A DNA stretch of 64,000 nucleotides from Patulibacter minatonensis DSM 18081. Its GTDB lineage: Bacteria > Actinomycetota > Thermoleophilia > Solirubrobacterales > Solirubrobacteraceae. The translations under genes were made by a program, and so were the position numbers. Positions 7,850 through 17,059 of this stretch are shown piece after piece (within the stretch, counting starts at the first letter, position 1; the number at the start of each line of letters is the position of its first letter). The notes beneath the pieces were generated by a model that worked only from the letters and a program-made list of their open reading frames with translations, did not search any database and was not told the origin of the DNA. The stretch lies in assembly GCF_000519325.1 (NCBI RefSeq), contig NZ_KI912613.1, positions 1,651,252-1,715,251 of the forward strand. Reading direction: 5' to 3'.

Positions 7850-8980
7850 GTGGCGATCAAGCGCGAGGATGTCGCCGTGGCCGACCGCCTCCGCGACCTG
7901 ATCGACCTCGTCGCCGGGTCCCTCGACGATCCCGAGGGGGACGGCGCGACGCTCGCGCGCGCCGCCGGGTTCTCGCGCGACCACCTCGACCGGCTGCTGT
8001 CGGCGGCGACGGGGGAGACGCCGGTCGCGCTGCGCCGGCGACTGCTGCTCGAGCGTGCCGCGTGGCGGCTGCGGGACGGGGCGTCGGCGTCGGAGGCCGG
8101 GACCGAGGCGGGCTACGGGTCGCTCGCCGCGTTCTCCCGCGCGTTCACGCGCGCCCACGGGGTCGCCCCGAGCACCTTCGCCGCGTCGGGTCGGCCGGTC
8201 GAGCTCGACGCGCCCAACGGCGTCCACGTCCTCGGGCCCGCCGGCCTCACGGTGCCGGGACCGCGGCGCGGTGGCGCGGCGCCGCGCCCGTCGGCCGGAC
8301 CCGGCGCGCCCGGCCCACCGACCGGGTCCTCCTCGCGGGCCGTTCCCGCCCCGTCGGCCGTGCTTCGCCGACCCGCCCCCGCACCCCGCGACCTGACCGA
8401 GCGGATGGTCCTGCACCACCTCGCCCGCGTCGGGGAGCTGCTCGACGCCGCCGCCCCGCTGAGCCGGGAGGACCTGGCCCGGCCGCTGCGCCCCGGGTTC
8501 GTGGCCTGCGGGTTCGAGGGCGAGGAGGCGAGCGCCGGGCTGATGGCCGAGCGGCTCGTCTTCACGCTCGAGGTCTGGGTCGCGGCGATCCTCGGCGAGC
8601 CGGCGCCCGAGCCCGGCCCGTCCCCGTCGCCCGCGGACGCGACCGCGGCCGCCGCGATCGCCGGCCGGGCCGCGTCGGGCCCGGGCGCTCTGCTCGCCGA
8701 CCGCTCGGTCCCGGACCACGCCGAGCTCCGCGCCCGGTTCGACCGCGCCGGGCGCGCCTTCTCCGCGATCGCCCGCCGGGTCCGCGACGAGGACGCGTGG
8801 GACGACGGGTTCGTCGACGCGCTCTGCGAGCCGCCGCAGGCGTTCACGCTCGGCGGGGTGCTCTCGCACGTCCTGACGTACGGGGCGGTCCGCCGCGAGA
8901 TGCTCGCCTCGGTCCTGCGAGAGCTCGGCGCCGAGGTCCCGTCGTCCGGGGACCCGATCGAGTGGGAGGCGGGGAGGTAG
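7850..8980 (+). CDS. AraC-type HTH fused to DinB-like domain
   Basis: About 376 residues in two parts. The first 110 hold an AraC-type double helix-turn-helix (ATLARAAGFSRDHLDRLL and the second helix pair EAGYGSLAAFSRAFTRAHG), with no sensory domain before it. A Pro/Ala linker follows, then a DinB/MDMPI-type four-helix bundle from about residue 180 (MVLHHLARVGELLDAA, FTLGGVLSHVLTYGAVRR) with the histidines that usually bind a metal. Related fusions are annotated as transcriptional regulators whose DinB domain may act on or sense thiol adducts. GTG 7850 or GTG 7877 could be the start. Confidence 0.8.
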   Translation: MAIKREDVAVADRLRDLIDLVAGSLDDPEGDGATLARAAGFSRDHLDRLLSAATGETPVALRRRLLLERAAWRLRDGASASEAGTEAGYGSLAAFSRAFTRAHGVAPSTFAASGRPVELDAPNGVHVLGPAGLTVPGPRRGGAAPRPSAGPGAPGPPTGSSSRAVPAPSAVLRRPAPAPRDLTERMVLHHLARVGELLDAAAPLSREDLARPLRPGFVACGFEGEEASAGLMAERLVFTLEVWVAAILGEPAPEPGPSPSPADATAAAAIAGRAASGPGALLADRSVPDHAELRARFDRAGRAFSAIARRVRDEDAWDDGFVDALCEPPQAFTLGGVLSHVLTYGAVRREMLASVLRELGAEVPSSGDPIEWEAGR

Positions 8981-9034
8981 CCGTCGGACCCCGGGCCCCG
9001 ACCGGCGCGTTGCCCCGCGCGGGCGTCCCGCGAC

Positions 9035-10189
9035 TCAGGCCACCGCGTGCGGGTACTCCGCCGCGCGCCCCTGGAAGGACAGGATCCGCGGGTTCCGGAT
9101 CACGCCGTCGCGGATCTCGATCGCGCGGCGGATCGTCTCGCTGCGGTCCCACGCGTCCGGCCCGCCCATGACGACGGGGAGGTACTCGAGGAGGGCCTCG
9201 CTGTTCTCCCACGTCGCGCTGTCCCACAGGAACGACGGGCTGTGGTCGACCGCGTAGTGGTGGACGCCGTCGCCGACCTCGTACATCGGGTCCGCGAATG
9301 ATGTCGGCCGCGCCCACGAGAAGCCCATGCCCTCGTCGCACGAGACGTCCACGATCAGGGTGCCCGGCCGGAACAGCGGCAGGTCGGCGTCGGTCGCGAA
9401 CATCAGCGGGTCGTCGGTGTCCTGGAGGATGCAGTTGACGACGATGTCGTAGCCGGCGAGCTCCTCGGCCAGGGGCCGCGGGCCCGACGGGTGCAGCAGG
9501 ACCATGCCGCCGGGGCCGGTCCCGGCGACCTCCTCGCCGCGCGCGAACTTCTCCATGCGCACCGAGGCGAACGGCGACGCGACCGCGTTGCTGCTGCGCT
9601 GGGTGAGCACCGTGACGTCGGAGACGCCGAGTGCGGAGAGCCCGCGGACCGCCCCGCGGGCGGTCGCGCCGAAGCTGATGACCGCCGCCCGCAGGCGCCG
9701 GCCGTAGTCGCCCGTCGCCCCGCGCAGCTGCATGGCGTGCAGCACCGAGCAGTAGCCCGCGAGCTCGTTGTTCTTGTGGAAGACGTGGACGCTGAAGGAG
9801 CCCTCCTTCGTCCAGTGGTTCATCGCCTCCCAGGCGATCAACGTGGCGCCACGGTCGATCGCGAGCTGCGTCAGCGCGGTGTCCTGGACGCAGTGCGGCC
9901 ACCCCCACACGACCTGGCCGGGACGCAGGGTCTCGAGGTCGGCCGCCAGCGGCTTCGGCAGCAGGACGATGTCGCTCTGCGCGAACAGCTCCTCGCGGGT
10001 CCGCAGGCCGGCGACCAGCGGGGCGATCTCGGCGTCGGGACGACCGAAGCGCTCCCCGTACCCGTGCTCGACGAGCATGCGCGCGCGGAGCCGCTCGTCG
10101 ATCCGCTCGAGGTGCGCGGGGTGGATCGCCACCCGGTGCTCGTCGGCCTTTCGGGAGGAACCGACGACACCGATTGAGAGTTGTGGCAC
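9035..10189 (-). CDS. Alanine dehydrogenase/N5-(carboxyethyl)ornithine synthase-like enzyme
   Basis: A 384-residue member of the alanine dehydrogenase/PNT family. It opens with the typical GVVGSSRKADEHRVAIHPAH segment, shares LLPKP and WEAMNHW, and has a Rossmann region AVISFGATARGAVRGLSALG. HKNNELAGYCSVLHA resembles N5-(carboxyethyl)ornithine synthases, which reductively condense pyruvate with the ornithine side chain; that substrate is a family-based guess. The GTG start at 10189 is supported by a TAGACT box exactly six bases upstream and the absence of a Shine-Dalgarno sequence. It stands alone, convergent with the AraC-DinB gene. Confidence 0.78.
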   Translation of the reverse strand: MPQLSIGVVGSSRKADEHRVAIHPAHLERIDERLRARMLVEHGYGERFGRPDAEIAPLVAGLRTREELFAQSDIVLLPKPLAADLETLRPGQVVWGWPHCVQDTALTQLAIDRGATLIAWEAMNHWTKEGSFSVHVFHKNNELAGYCSVLHAMQLRGATGDYGRRLRAAVISFGATARGAVRGLSALGVSDVTVLTQRSSNAVASPFASVRMEKFARGEEVAGTGPGGMVLLHPSGPRPLAEELAGYDIVVNCILQDTDDPLMFATDADLPLFRPGTLIVDVSCDEGMGFSWARPTSFADPMYEVGDGVHHYAVDHSPSFLWDSATWENSEALLEYLPVVMGGPDAWDRSETIRRAIEIRDGVIRNPRILSFQGRAAEYPHAVA

Positions 10190-10195
10190 CCGACG

Positions 10196-10201
10196 AGTCT
10201 A
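10196..10201 (-). promoter_or_regulatory. -10-like box for leaderless start at 10189
   Basis: Read on the minus strand, TAGACT lies six bases before the GTG at 10189 and no Shine-Dalgarno sequence is present, consistent with a leaderless transcript. Confidence 0.6.
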
Positions 10202-10225
10202 CGGGCGCCGCGTGGCGACCCTCCC

Positions 10226-10331
10226 GCGTACGGCGGAAAGCGACGGGTGTACGGCGGATCGCGTCGAGGGACGTTGTACACGGACGGTCCTGTTGTACAG
10301 CGGGCCTCCCGGGTGTCCTCCGGACTTGTAC
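10226..10331. promoter_or_regulatory. Cluster of GTAC-containing repeats
   Basis: Within a 333-base gap between divergent genes, GTACGGCGGA is repeated at 10228 and 10249 (21 bases apart), GTTGTACA at 10273 and 10292 (19 bases apart), and TTGTAC again at 10326. The near-helical spacing suggests a multi-site operator controlling either the beta-helix/carboxypeptidase operon or the divergent dehydrogenase. No regulator gene is adjacent. Confidence 0.45.
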
Positions 10332-10455
10332 GAGGTGGCGCCCGGACGAGCTTATGCCCGCATTAGCTTGCTCCTCGGCGCTTGTCGCGCGTCTGCACCG
10401 GAGCCTCACCGGTGGCGCGACGCGGCGTCCTCCGCGCGTCACCGCACGTCGACCT

Positions 10456-10478
10456 CGCGCGCCCCGACGGGGCGCGCG
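10456..10478 (+). promoter_or_regulatory. Perfect 10-bp hairpin in 5' leader
   Basis: CGCGCGCCCC-GAC-GGGGCGCGCG forms a perfect 10-base stem with a 3-base loop, ending 44 bases before the GTG of the beta-helix gene. No T-tract follows, so it is more likely a leader structure (attenuation, stability or translation control) than a classical terminator. Confidence 0.55.
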
Positions 10479-10522
10479 GCGTCGTCGTGCGCATCCGAAC
10501 CACCGACGAGGGACCTCGTTTC

Positions 10523-12889
10523 GTGAACACCAATCCCCTGCGGCCATGCGTCGCACTGATGGCGGTCGCCGGGAGCCTCGCGCTCGCGTCATCGGCCGGA
10601 GCGGCGACGCTCGCGGTCGACGACGACGGCAGGGACTGCCCCGCCGCGACCTACTCCTCGATCCAGGCGGCCGTCGACGCGGCGGCCCCGGGCGACACGG
10701 TCTCCGTGTGCGCCGGCGCCTACGCCGAGGGCACCGGCGAGGTCGGCACCAACGCCCTGACGATCGCCAAGGACCTGACGATCAAGGGTGCCGGCGCGGA
10801 CCTCGTCACGATCTCCCCGAAGGCGTCCTCGCCCTCCGGCGGCCGGATCATGGAGACCACGCCGGACCTCCGCAACGGCCTGGGCGACGTCGTCGCGGTC
10901 GTCGGCGCGCCGACGAAGCCGATCGACGTCGCGATCAGCGGCGTCACGGTCGACGGCTTCGCGCCCGGCGACAAGCCGGTCGTCGTCGAGGCCGGCGTCG
11001 TGTACCTCGACGCGAAGGGCTCGATCGTGAAGAGCCGCGTCACGAACACGGTGACCTCCGAGGGCGACGCCGCGTACACGAAGCCCGGCGGCTACCGCCA
11101 CCCCGACGCGATCGGCATCGGCATCGCGCAGACGTCGCAGACGCTGATCCAGCCCGTCGACGGCACGCGCACGCTGACCATCGAGCTGACGCGCGTCGAC
11201 AAGTACAACAAGTACGGCGTCCTGATCGACGGCGCCACGAACGACGCCCCGCCGTTCACCGCGTCCGGCGTCATCGACCGCGGCGTCCTGTCGGCGTCGA
11301 CGATCGTCGGCCGCACGCAGTGCAGCAACTTCGCCGGCTCGGGCAACTGCTCCGTCGTCGGTCCCGTGACCACCGGCCCGCTCTTCGGCCAGGACGGCGT
11401 CCGCGTCACCGCCGGCGCCCGCGCCCAGATCGCGGACTCGCAGATCACGCAGAACCTCGTCAACGGCACCGGCGCCCCGACCCGCGGCAACGGCACCACG
11501 ACGGGCACGAACAACCAGAACCTGAACCTCGCCGCGGGCATCCGCCTGATCGGCGCCCGCATGACGACGGCTCCGGTGTCCACCGGCCTGCCGCGGACCT
11601 ACAACACGTCGGTCACGCGCTCGAACATCGTCGACAACGGCTACGGCGCGATCAACGTCGCGGCGGACGGGGTGACGCCGAACACCGGCGTCGCGAACGT
11701 CTTCCTCGCCGAGAACAACTGGTGGGGCCTGCGCATCGCCGCCGGCGCGACCACGAACCCCGGGCCGCTCGTCTCGCCGACGATCAACCCGCCGTGGCCG
11801 GAGAACCCGGTCAACGGCACGGTCGCCGCGGACGCCACGGTGCCGACCCAGAACACCTCCTCGGCCGTCGACTACTACCCGTTCCGCAACGGCGTGCAGT
11901 CCGACCCCGACGCCGGCATGTACACGATCGCCGACGCGCCGCTGCCGATCGCCGACGCCGCACCGACCGACGTGACGATCGCGCCCGACGCGAGCACCGT
12001 CGCCCCGGGCGGCACGGTCACCCTGACGGCCGGCGCGACCGACGACTTCGGCGTCGCCCGCGTCCGGATCTACGACGGCGGCACGCTCGTCGGCGACCTG
12101 GCGAAGCCGTCCTACGTCCAGGCCGTGACGCTGCCCGCCGACGCCACCTGCGGCGCGACGCACAGCTACACCGCGCTGGCGAGCGACTCGCTCGGCCAGA
12201 CCACCCGCAGCGCGCCGGTCGTCGTGACCGTCGCCTGCCCGGTCCCGCCGGTGACGACGCCGACCACGCCCACGACCCCGACCACGCCGGCCCCGCCGGT
12301 GACGCCCGCGCCCGCCGCTCCGACCGTCGCGTTCAGCGGCAAGCCGGTCACGATCTCGGGCTCGTCGAAGGTCCGCCTGACGGTCAACGCCGCAGCGGGC
12401 GTGCAGCGCGTGACGGTCCGCCTCGGCGACCGCCTCGTCTGCACCCAGGTCAAGGCGCCGTACGCCTGCACGGTGAAGGTCACCGGTGCGGACGTGGGCA
12501 AGCAGGCCCTGACCGCCACCGCCACCGTCACCGACGCCGCCGGCTCGACCGCCGTCACGTCGACCACGGTCACGGTCGACAAGTTCAGGCCGACGCTCGG
12601 GCTGAAGGTCAGCACGAAGCGCACGGGCAGCCGGACGACCCGCACGATCCGGGGCACGCTGAAGCTGCCCACGGGCGTGACGAAGGCGCAGGGCTGCAAG
12701 GGGACCGTGACCGTCGTCATCAGGCGCGCGGGCCAGTCGGTCCTCAACCAGCAGGTGAAGCTCGGGAAGGGCTGCACGTTCAGCCGCTCCGTCACCGCGC
12801 CCAGGTCCAAGCAGAGGTTCACGGTGAGCGCGCGCTACGGCGGGTCCGCCGTGCTGCGCTCCAACTCGATCAGCCGGAGGTTCTCGTGA
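10523..12889 (+). CDS. Secreted right-handed beta-helix protein with Ig-like C-terminus
   Basis: About 788 residues, exported. A signal peptide (CVALMAVAGSLALASSAGAA) follows the GTG chosen at 10523; the frame upstream lacks export features. Residues 30 to about 460 have parallel beta-helix character: SSIQAAVDAAAPGDTVSVC is the usual first rung of pectate-lyase-like folds, followed by Asn-rich turns (NNQNLNLAAGIR, ENNWWG). A bacterial Ig-like domain, a Thr-Pro linker (near 12250-12310) and two more basic beta-sandwich segments close the protein. Catalytic residues are not identifiable; it may bind or cut surface polysaccharide. It overlaps the following carboxypeptidase gene by GTGA, so the two are probably co-expressed. 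Confidence 0.83.
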   Translation: MNTNPLRPCVALMAVAGSLALASSAGAATLAVDDDGRDCPAATYSSIQAAVDAAAPGDTVSVCAGAYAEGTGEVGTNALTIAKDLTIKGAGADLVTISPKASSPSGGRIMETTPDLRNGLGDVVAVVGAPTKPIDVAISGVTVDGFAPGDKPVVVEAGVVYLDAKGSIVKSRVTNTVTSEGDAAYTKPGGYRHPDAIGIGIAQTSQTLIQPVDGTRTLTIELTRVDKYNKYGVLIDGATNDAPPFTASGVIDRGVLSASTIVGRTQCSNFAGSGNCSVVGPVTTGPLFGQDGVRVTAGARAQIADSQITQNLVNGTGAPTRGNGTTTGTNNQNLNLAAGIRLIGARMTTAPVSTGLPRTYNTSVTRSNIVDNGYGAINVAADGVTPNTGVANVFLAENNWWGLRIAAGATTNPGPLVSPTINPPWPENPVNGTVAADATVPTQNTSSAVDYYPFRNGVQSDPDAGMYTIADAPLPIADAAPTDVTIAPDASTVAPGGTVTLTAGATDDFGVARVRIYDGGTLVGDLAKPSYVQAVTLPADATCGATHSYTALASDSLGQTTRSAPVVVTVACPVPPVTTPTTPTTPTTPAPPVTPAPAAPTVAFSGKPVTISGSSKVRLTVNAAAGVQRVTVRLGDRLVCTQVKAPYACTVKVTGADVGKQALTATATVTDAAGSTAVTSTTVTVDKFRPTLGLKVSTKRTGSRTTRTIRGTLKLPTGVTKAQGCKGTVTVVIRRAGQSVLNQQVKLGKGCTFSRSVTAPRSKQRFTVSARYGGSAVLRSNSISRRFS

Positions 12890-15800
12890 AGACCCGTCGA
12901 TCCCAGGTCGCGCGGGGCATCCTCGCGACGGCCGCGACCGTGACCGCGCTCTTCGGCGCGGCCGCGATGCCGGCCGGCGCGCTGGCGGCGGACGATCCCG
13001 CCGCGCAGTGCTCCGCCGGCGTCGCCTACGACCCGACCGTCCTCTCGTGGGACGCCTTCTGGACCGCCGTGAAGGCCGGCAACGCGCCGGCCGGCACCCC
13101 GGCCGCCGACGTCGCGCTGGCGTCGAAGGCCGTCGTGCCGCTCGGCTTCGGCGCGGCCACGGCCGGCGGCGGCGCGACCGCCGGCGGCGTCGGCTCCGAT
13201 CCCGCCAACCCGCAGGGCCGCAACCAGAGCGACGTGCTCCTCGCCTACGGCGACTACCTCGTCCGCGCGACCGCGCTGAACCCGCGCGTGCGCGTCGTCC
13301 CGAAGGAGATCGGGACCTCGTCGCTCGGCAAGCGGATGGCGTTCTACGCCGTCGGCACCCCGGTCAACATGGGCAACCTCGACGGCCCGTCGGGCGACGC
13401 GGCCTACTGGCGTGGCGTCCGCGCCGGCGACATCCCGGAGGCGGACGGCCTCGAGGCCGCGATCACCCGGCCCGCGTTCGGCTGGATCACCGCCACCCCG
13501 CACGGCGGCGAGTCCGCGGCCGGCGAGTCGATCGCCCGCGAGCTCTACGAGCTGGCGGCGCGCACCGACTGCGGCAACCTGCAACGCATCGGGACGATGG
13601 ACCTGTTCCTCCAGCTCGTCCGCAACCCGGACGGCCGCGACGCGGTCACCCGCACGACGGCGTTCGCGTTCGACCCGAACCGCGACTTCGGCACGCGGAA
13701 CTACGTCGAGAACGGCGACTTCATCCCGAAGATGAACGAGTACCCGGGCCTGTTCTTCATCGACGCCCACCAGCAGGGCGGCTCGGCGTACTTCTTCCCG
13801 CCGAACGAGGACCCGGTCCACCACGAGATCTCGAGCTTCTCGCTCGACACGATCCAGAACAAGATCGGCCCGGCGCTCCAGAACGCGTTCAACGACACCT
13901 CGACGCTCTACCAGAACTACAACCAGTACGACCTGTTCACGCCCGAGTACGGGGACACCGTCCCGTCGCTGATCATGGGCGCGGCCGGGATGACGTACGA
14001 GAAGGGCAACGCGGAGGCCTACTCGAAGCAGGTCTACGACCACTTCCTGGCGATCGACCAGACGATCAACACGATCGCGAAGGACAAGATCGCGACGACC
14101 CGCGACTGGGTCCGCCAGTGGAAGCAGGCCGTCGACCAGGGCCAGGCGTGCACGCTCCAGCCGAACAAGCTGGTCTCGCCGCTCCACGACGAGCTGACCC
14201 CGGTCCCGGCCGACAAGCGCGTCTGCGGCTACTTCTTCCGGCCCGGCGCGCACGCCGGTGACGTGGCGAAGCTGCTGACGGAGATGCAGGAGGTCGGCGT
14301 CAAGGTGTTCCGCCTGAACTCCGACACGGCGCTCAAGGGCGTCCGGGAGTACGGCAAGGACGCGTCGTCGACGACGCTGCCCGCCGGCACGCTCTACATC
14401 CCGATGAACCAGGGGATGAAGCACTGGATCCAGGCCGTGATGGGCGAGAACCCGTTCATCCCGTACCCCTTCTACTACGACGTCGTGACGTGGTCCTACG
14501 GGCTGCAGCGCGGCCTCGCGGGCGACGGCTTCCTGACGGACTCGACCTCGGTCCCGACGGACCTGACGCAGATCGGGACCCCGGACCTGGGCGGCGCGCC
14601 GAGCGCGACGTCCGCGGTCTACGCGTTCAACACCGACTCGGTCAAGGGCCTCGCGCTGACGGCCGACCTCCTGGACAAGGGCGTCGACGTCTCCCGCGCG
14701 ACGACGGCGTTCACGTCGGGCGGCACGAAGTACTACACCGGCGCGGCGCTCGTGAACGGCCCGTCGCTGGCCTCGGCCGGCGTCGACCTGAACGCGCTGG
14801 CGAAGAAGCGGCAGACCCCGGTCGCCGGCCTCGACCGCTACCCCGTCGCCCGCAAGCGGATGACGACCCCGAAGATCGGCCTCTACACCGGCGGCACGGG
14901 CATCCCGTCCAACCCGCTGAACGTGTCGGGTCCGAACGTGACGGGGCCGGCGTCGACGCCGGGGACCCCGGGCGTGCCCGGCCACTGCGCCCTGGTGACG
15001 CAGTCCGGCGCCGCGTCGTTCTGCGAGGCGTACTTCACGCTCCGCGAGAAGGACGAGCTGCCCGCGTCGGTGGTCGTCCCGATCACGTCGACCGAGGTCG
15101 CCGCGGGTGACCTCGCGTCGAAGGGCTTCACGGCGATCGTGAACCCGGGCACGACGATCACGGGCGCCACGGCCGACGCCGTCAAGGCGTTCGTCAACGG
15201 TGGCGGCCGCTACGTCGGCTACGGCACGAACGGCGCCGCGACGGGCCGCAACGCCGGGCTGACGAACCTGAACGTCACCGCGGTGCCCTCGTCGATGAAG
15301 ACGCCGGGCTCCACGTACGACGCGACGTTCGACACGACCGACCCGGTCGCGTGGGGCTTCGACCTCGGCGGCTGGATCTACCGCTCGTCGAGCACGGACC
15401 CGATGTTCGATCCGGCGACGCTCCCGGGTGCGGGCGCGGTGCCGGCCTCGAAGGCGGCGGTCAGCTACGCCGACGACCTGAACTCCGCGAAGTCGCTGAA
15501 CGGGCAGAAGTACGGCCTGTCGGTCAACGCGACCGGCCCCGGGCTGCTCGACGGCCGTCCGGCGGTCGTGAGCTCGGACCTCGGCGCCGGTCACTCGACG
15601 GTGTTCGGCTTCAACCCGTTCTTCCGGGCCTGGAAGGACCAGGACGAGCGGCTGGTGCTGAACGCGGCGATGTACCCGACGACGGCCGACATCCCCGCCG
15701 ACGCCGCGCCGGCGCCGAAGGTGACGCCCGCGACGGTCGCGGCCGCCCCGGACGCGCTGACGGCGCGGACGACCACGGAGGAGACCCCGGCCCTGCTGGC

Positions 15801-16107
15801 CAAGAAGCTCCCGGTCGTGAAGAAGAAGACGGCGCCGAAGGCGGTCCACGACGTCACGAAGGACCTGGTCGTCGTCGTCAAGGCCCGGTACGGCACGAAG
15901 CTCAAGCTGGCCGTCAAGGCGGCGAAGCTGCCCAAGGCGGTGCGCAGGAAGGTCACCTTCAAGACCTCGGGCAAGAAGGTCAAGCTCGTCACCCTGACGA
16001 TCAGGAACGCCCGCACGGACGACTTCCACGACCGGCAGGAGTGGGTCTCGAGCCTGATGCAGCAGGTGGAGAAGCGGAAGATCAAGGTGAAGCTCGGGCA
16101 GATGTAG
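12886..16107 (+). CDS. Secreted M14-family zinc carboxypeptidase
   Basis: A 1073-residue exported metallopeptidase. A signal peptide (AAMPAGALAADDPA) follows GTG 12886. Zinc ligands are H206 and E209 in TPHGGESAAGES and H295 in FIDAHQQG; NPDGRDA and DPNRDFG provide the substrate-binding Asn/Arg of M14 enzymes, and E372 in GMTYEKGN fits the catalytic glutamate. The remaining 650 or so residues contain a beta-rich region with a glutamine-amidotransferase-like flavour (GGGRYVGYG) and a strongly basic Lys-rich tail that may hold the protein at the envelope. It is far longer than digestive carboxypeptidases (about 300 residues). A strong terminator follows. Confidence 0.9.
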   Translation: MKTRRSQVARGILATAATVTALFGAAAMPAGALAADDPAAQCSAGVAYDPTVLSWDAFWTAVKAGNAPAGTPAADVALASKAVVPLGFGAATAGGGATAGGVGSDPANPQGRNQSDVLLAYGDYLVRATALNPRVRVVPKEIGTSSLGKRMAFYAVGTPVNMGNLDGPSGDAAYWRGVRAGDIPEADGLEAAITRPAFGWITATPHGGESAAGESIARELYELAARTDCGNLQRIGTMDLFLQLVRNPDGRDAVTRTTAFAFDPNRDFGTRNYVENGDFIPKMNEYPGLFFIDAHQQGGSAYFFPPNEDPVHHEISSFSLDTIQNKIGPALQNAFNDTSTLYQNYNQYDLFTPEYGDTVPSLIMGAAGMTYEKGNAEAYSKQVYDHFLAIDQTINTIAKDKIATTRDWVRQWKQAVDQGQACTLQPNKLVSPLHDELTPVPADKRVCGYFFRPGAHAGDVAKLLTEMQEVGVKVFRLNSDTALKGVREYGKDASSTTLPAGTLYIPMNQGMKHWIQAVMGENPFIPYPFYYDVVTWSYGLQRGLAGDGFLTDSTSVPTDLTQIGTPDLGGAPSATSAVYAFNTDSVKGLALTADLLDKGVDVSRATTAFTSGGTKYYTGAALVNGPSLASAGVDLNALAKKRQTPVAGLDRYPVARKRMTTPKIGLYTGGTGIPSNPLNVSGPNVTGPASTPGTPGVPGHCALVTQSGAASFCEAYFTLREKDELPASVVVPITSTEVAAGDLASKGFTAIVNPGTTITGATADAVKAFVNGGGRYVGYGTNGAATGRNAGLTNLNVTAVPSSMKTPGSTYDATFDTTDPVAWGFDLGGWIYRSSSTDPMFDPATLPGAGAVPASKAAVSYADDLNSAKSLNGQKYGLSVNATGPGLLDGRPAVVSSDLGAGHSTVFGFNPFFRAWKDQDERLVLNAAMYPTTADIPADAAPAPKVTPATVAAAPDALTARTTTEETPALLAKKLPVVKKKTAPKAVHDVTKDLVVVVKARYGTKLKLAVKAAKLPKAVRRKVTFKTSGKKVKLVTLTIRNARTDDFHDRQEWVSSLMQQVEKRKIKVKLGQM

Positions 16108-16146
16108 CCCGCACCCGGGCGCAGGTCGCCCGGCACCACGCAGCAC

Positions 16147-16185
16147 CCGACGCCCCCGGCCGCCCCGCGCGACCGGGGGCGTCGG
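16147..16185 (+). terminator. 13-bp stem terminator
   Basis: CCGACGCCCCCGG (16147-16159) pairs perfectly with CCGGGGGCGTCGG (16173-16185) across a 13-base loop, 40 bases after the carboxypeptidase stop. There is no T-run, as is usual in very GC-rich genomes. Confidence 0.75.
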
Positions 16186-16342
16186 CGTCCCGGCCGCGCC
16201 GCAACCACACACACCCCGCGCGCACCATTCCCAGCCCTCGTACATACGCGATCCAGAAATACGCGCGCAGAACCAACGCGATCCCCCCGCGCTGATACGA
16301 ACCCGATCGAACCACGGTCCCGACCTGATCCACGACCGCCGC

Positions 16343-16507
16343 ATGATCCATCACATGGTCATCGCGCTCGTCCTCCTCACCGCCTGGGTCGTCCTGAACG
16401 TCGCCCTCCTCGGTGCCGTGGCCGCCGCCCACCACCGCGGCACCAAGAACGCCCAGCAGACCACCCCCGCCCGCCGCACCCCCGTCTTCGCCGCCACCAC
16501 CGCCTGA
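16343..16507 (+). CDS. Small single-pass membrane protein
   Basis: A 54-residue frame starting MIHHMVIALVLLTAWVVLN, with one convincing transmembrane helix (residues 5-24) and a basic Thr/Arg-rich tail. It lies in a locally less GC-rich stretch between the carboxypeptidase terminator and the next gene and has no recognisable family. ATG 16343 or ATG 16355 could be used. Support is the hydrophobic helix and codon pattern only. Confidence 0.5.
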   Translation: MIHHMVIALVLLTAWVVLNVALLGAVAAAHHRGTKNAQQTTPARRTPVFAATTA

Positions 16508-16566
16508 GGCCCGGGCCGCCGCACTCCGCCCGCCCGCCGCACACCGCCGCACACCCGGATCCGCCC

Positions 16567-16908
16567 ATGTTCCACGCACCGCACGACCCCGCCCAGCACG
16601 ACGCCGCGATGGCGCACTACGGGTCGCGCGTCGCCCGGGCGCTCCTGCGCGACGAGCCCGGCGACGCCGAGGGCGGCTCCGGCTGGCGCGGACACCTCCA
16701 GATCGCCGCGGACCGCAGCGGACAGGACGCGGGGATCCTCCAGATCGCCGACGACGTCTACGCCGCCTCCACCCGCCTCGCCGGCCAGGGCGTCCTCCGC
16801 GCCTACGGCGAGGTCGCGCTGATGACCGTCGGGACCGTCGCCGGCGAGTCCTTCCTCCGCGGCCTGCTGCACCGCGCCGGCGTCGTCGGGCACGAGTTCA
16901 CCCGCTGA
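16567..16908 (+). CDS. Hypothetical protein, 113 residues
   Basis: I do not recognise a family. The N-terminus is His/Asp-rich (MFHAPHDPAQHDAAMAHYGS), the middle and C-terminus appear alpha-helical (YAASTRLAGQGVLRAYGEVALM). No signal peptide and no clear membrane segment. It follows the micro membrane protein by about 60 bases and may share its transcript. Third-position G+C is high as in neighbours, supporting a real gene. The following 150 bases to the convergent hydrolase are GC-rich with nothing clear. Confidence 0.55.
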   Translation: MFHAPHDPAQHDAAMAHYGSRVARALLRDEPGDAEGGSGWRGHLQIAADRSGQDAGILQIADDVYAASTRLAGQGVLRAYGEVALMTVGTVAGESFLRGLLHRAGVVGHEFTR

Positions 16909-17059
16909 GTCCGGCGGGCGCCGCTCCGGCCGCCGCCGCCACCGCCGTCGACCGCCGGTCGCCCGCGCTGGGCCCGCGCCGGGCCGCGGTCGCCCGCGTC
17001 GTGCCGCGCTCGCCCGAGCCGGGGTCCGCCCGGCCCGCGTCGAACCGCCCGCCCCGCCC

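Noticed and set aside
8981-9034. Possible terminator between the AraC-DinB gene and the dehydrogenase gene
   Set aside because: Only short imperfect GC pairings are present; no stem stands out from background.
12245-12310. Tandem CCGACC/ACGCCC repeats taken as a possible CRISPR or minisatellite
   Set aside because: They encode a Thr-Pro linker in frame and have no spacer structure.
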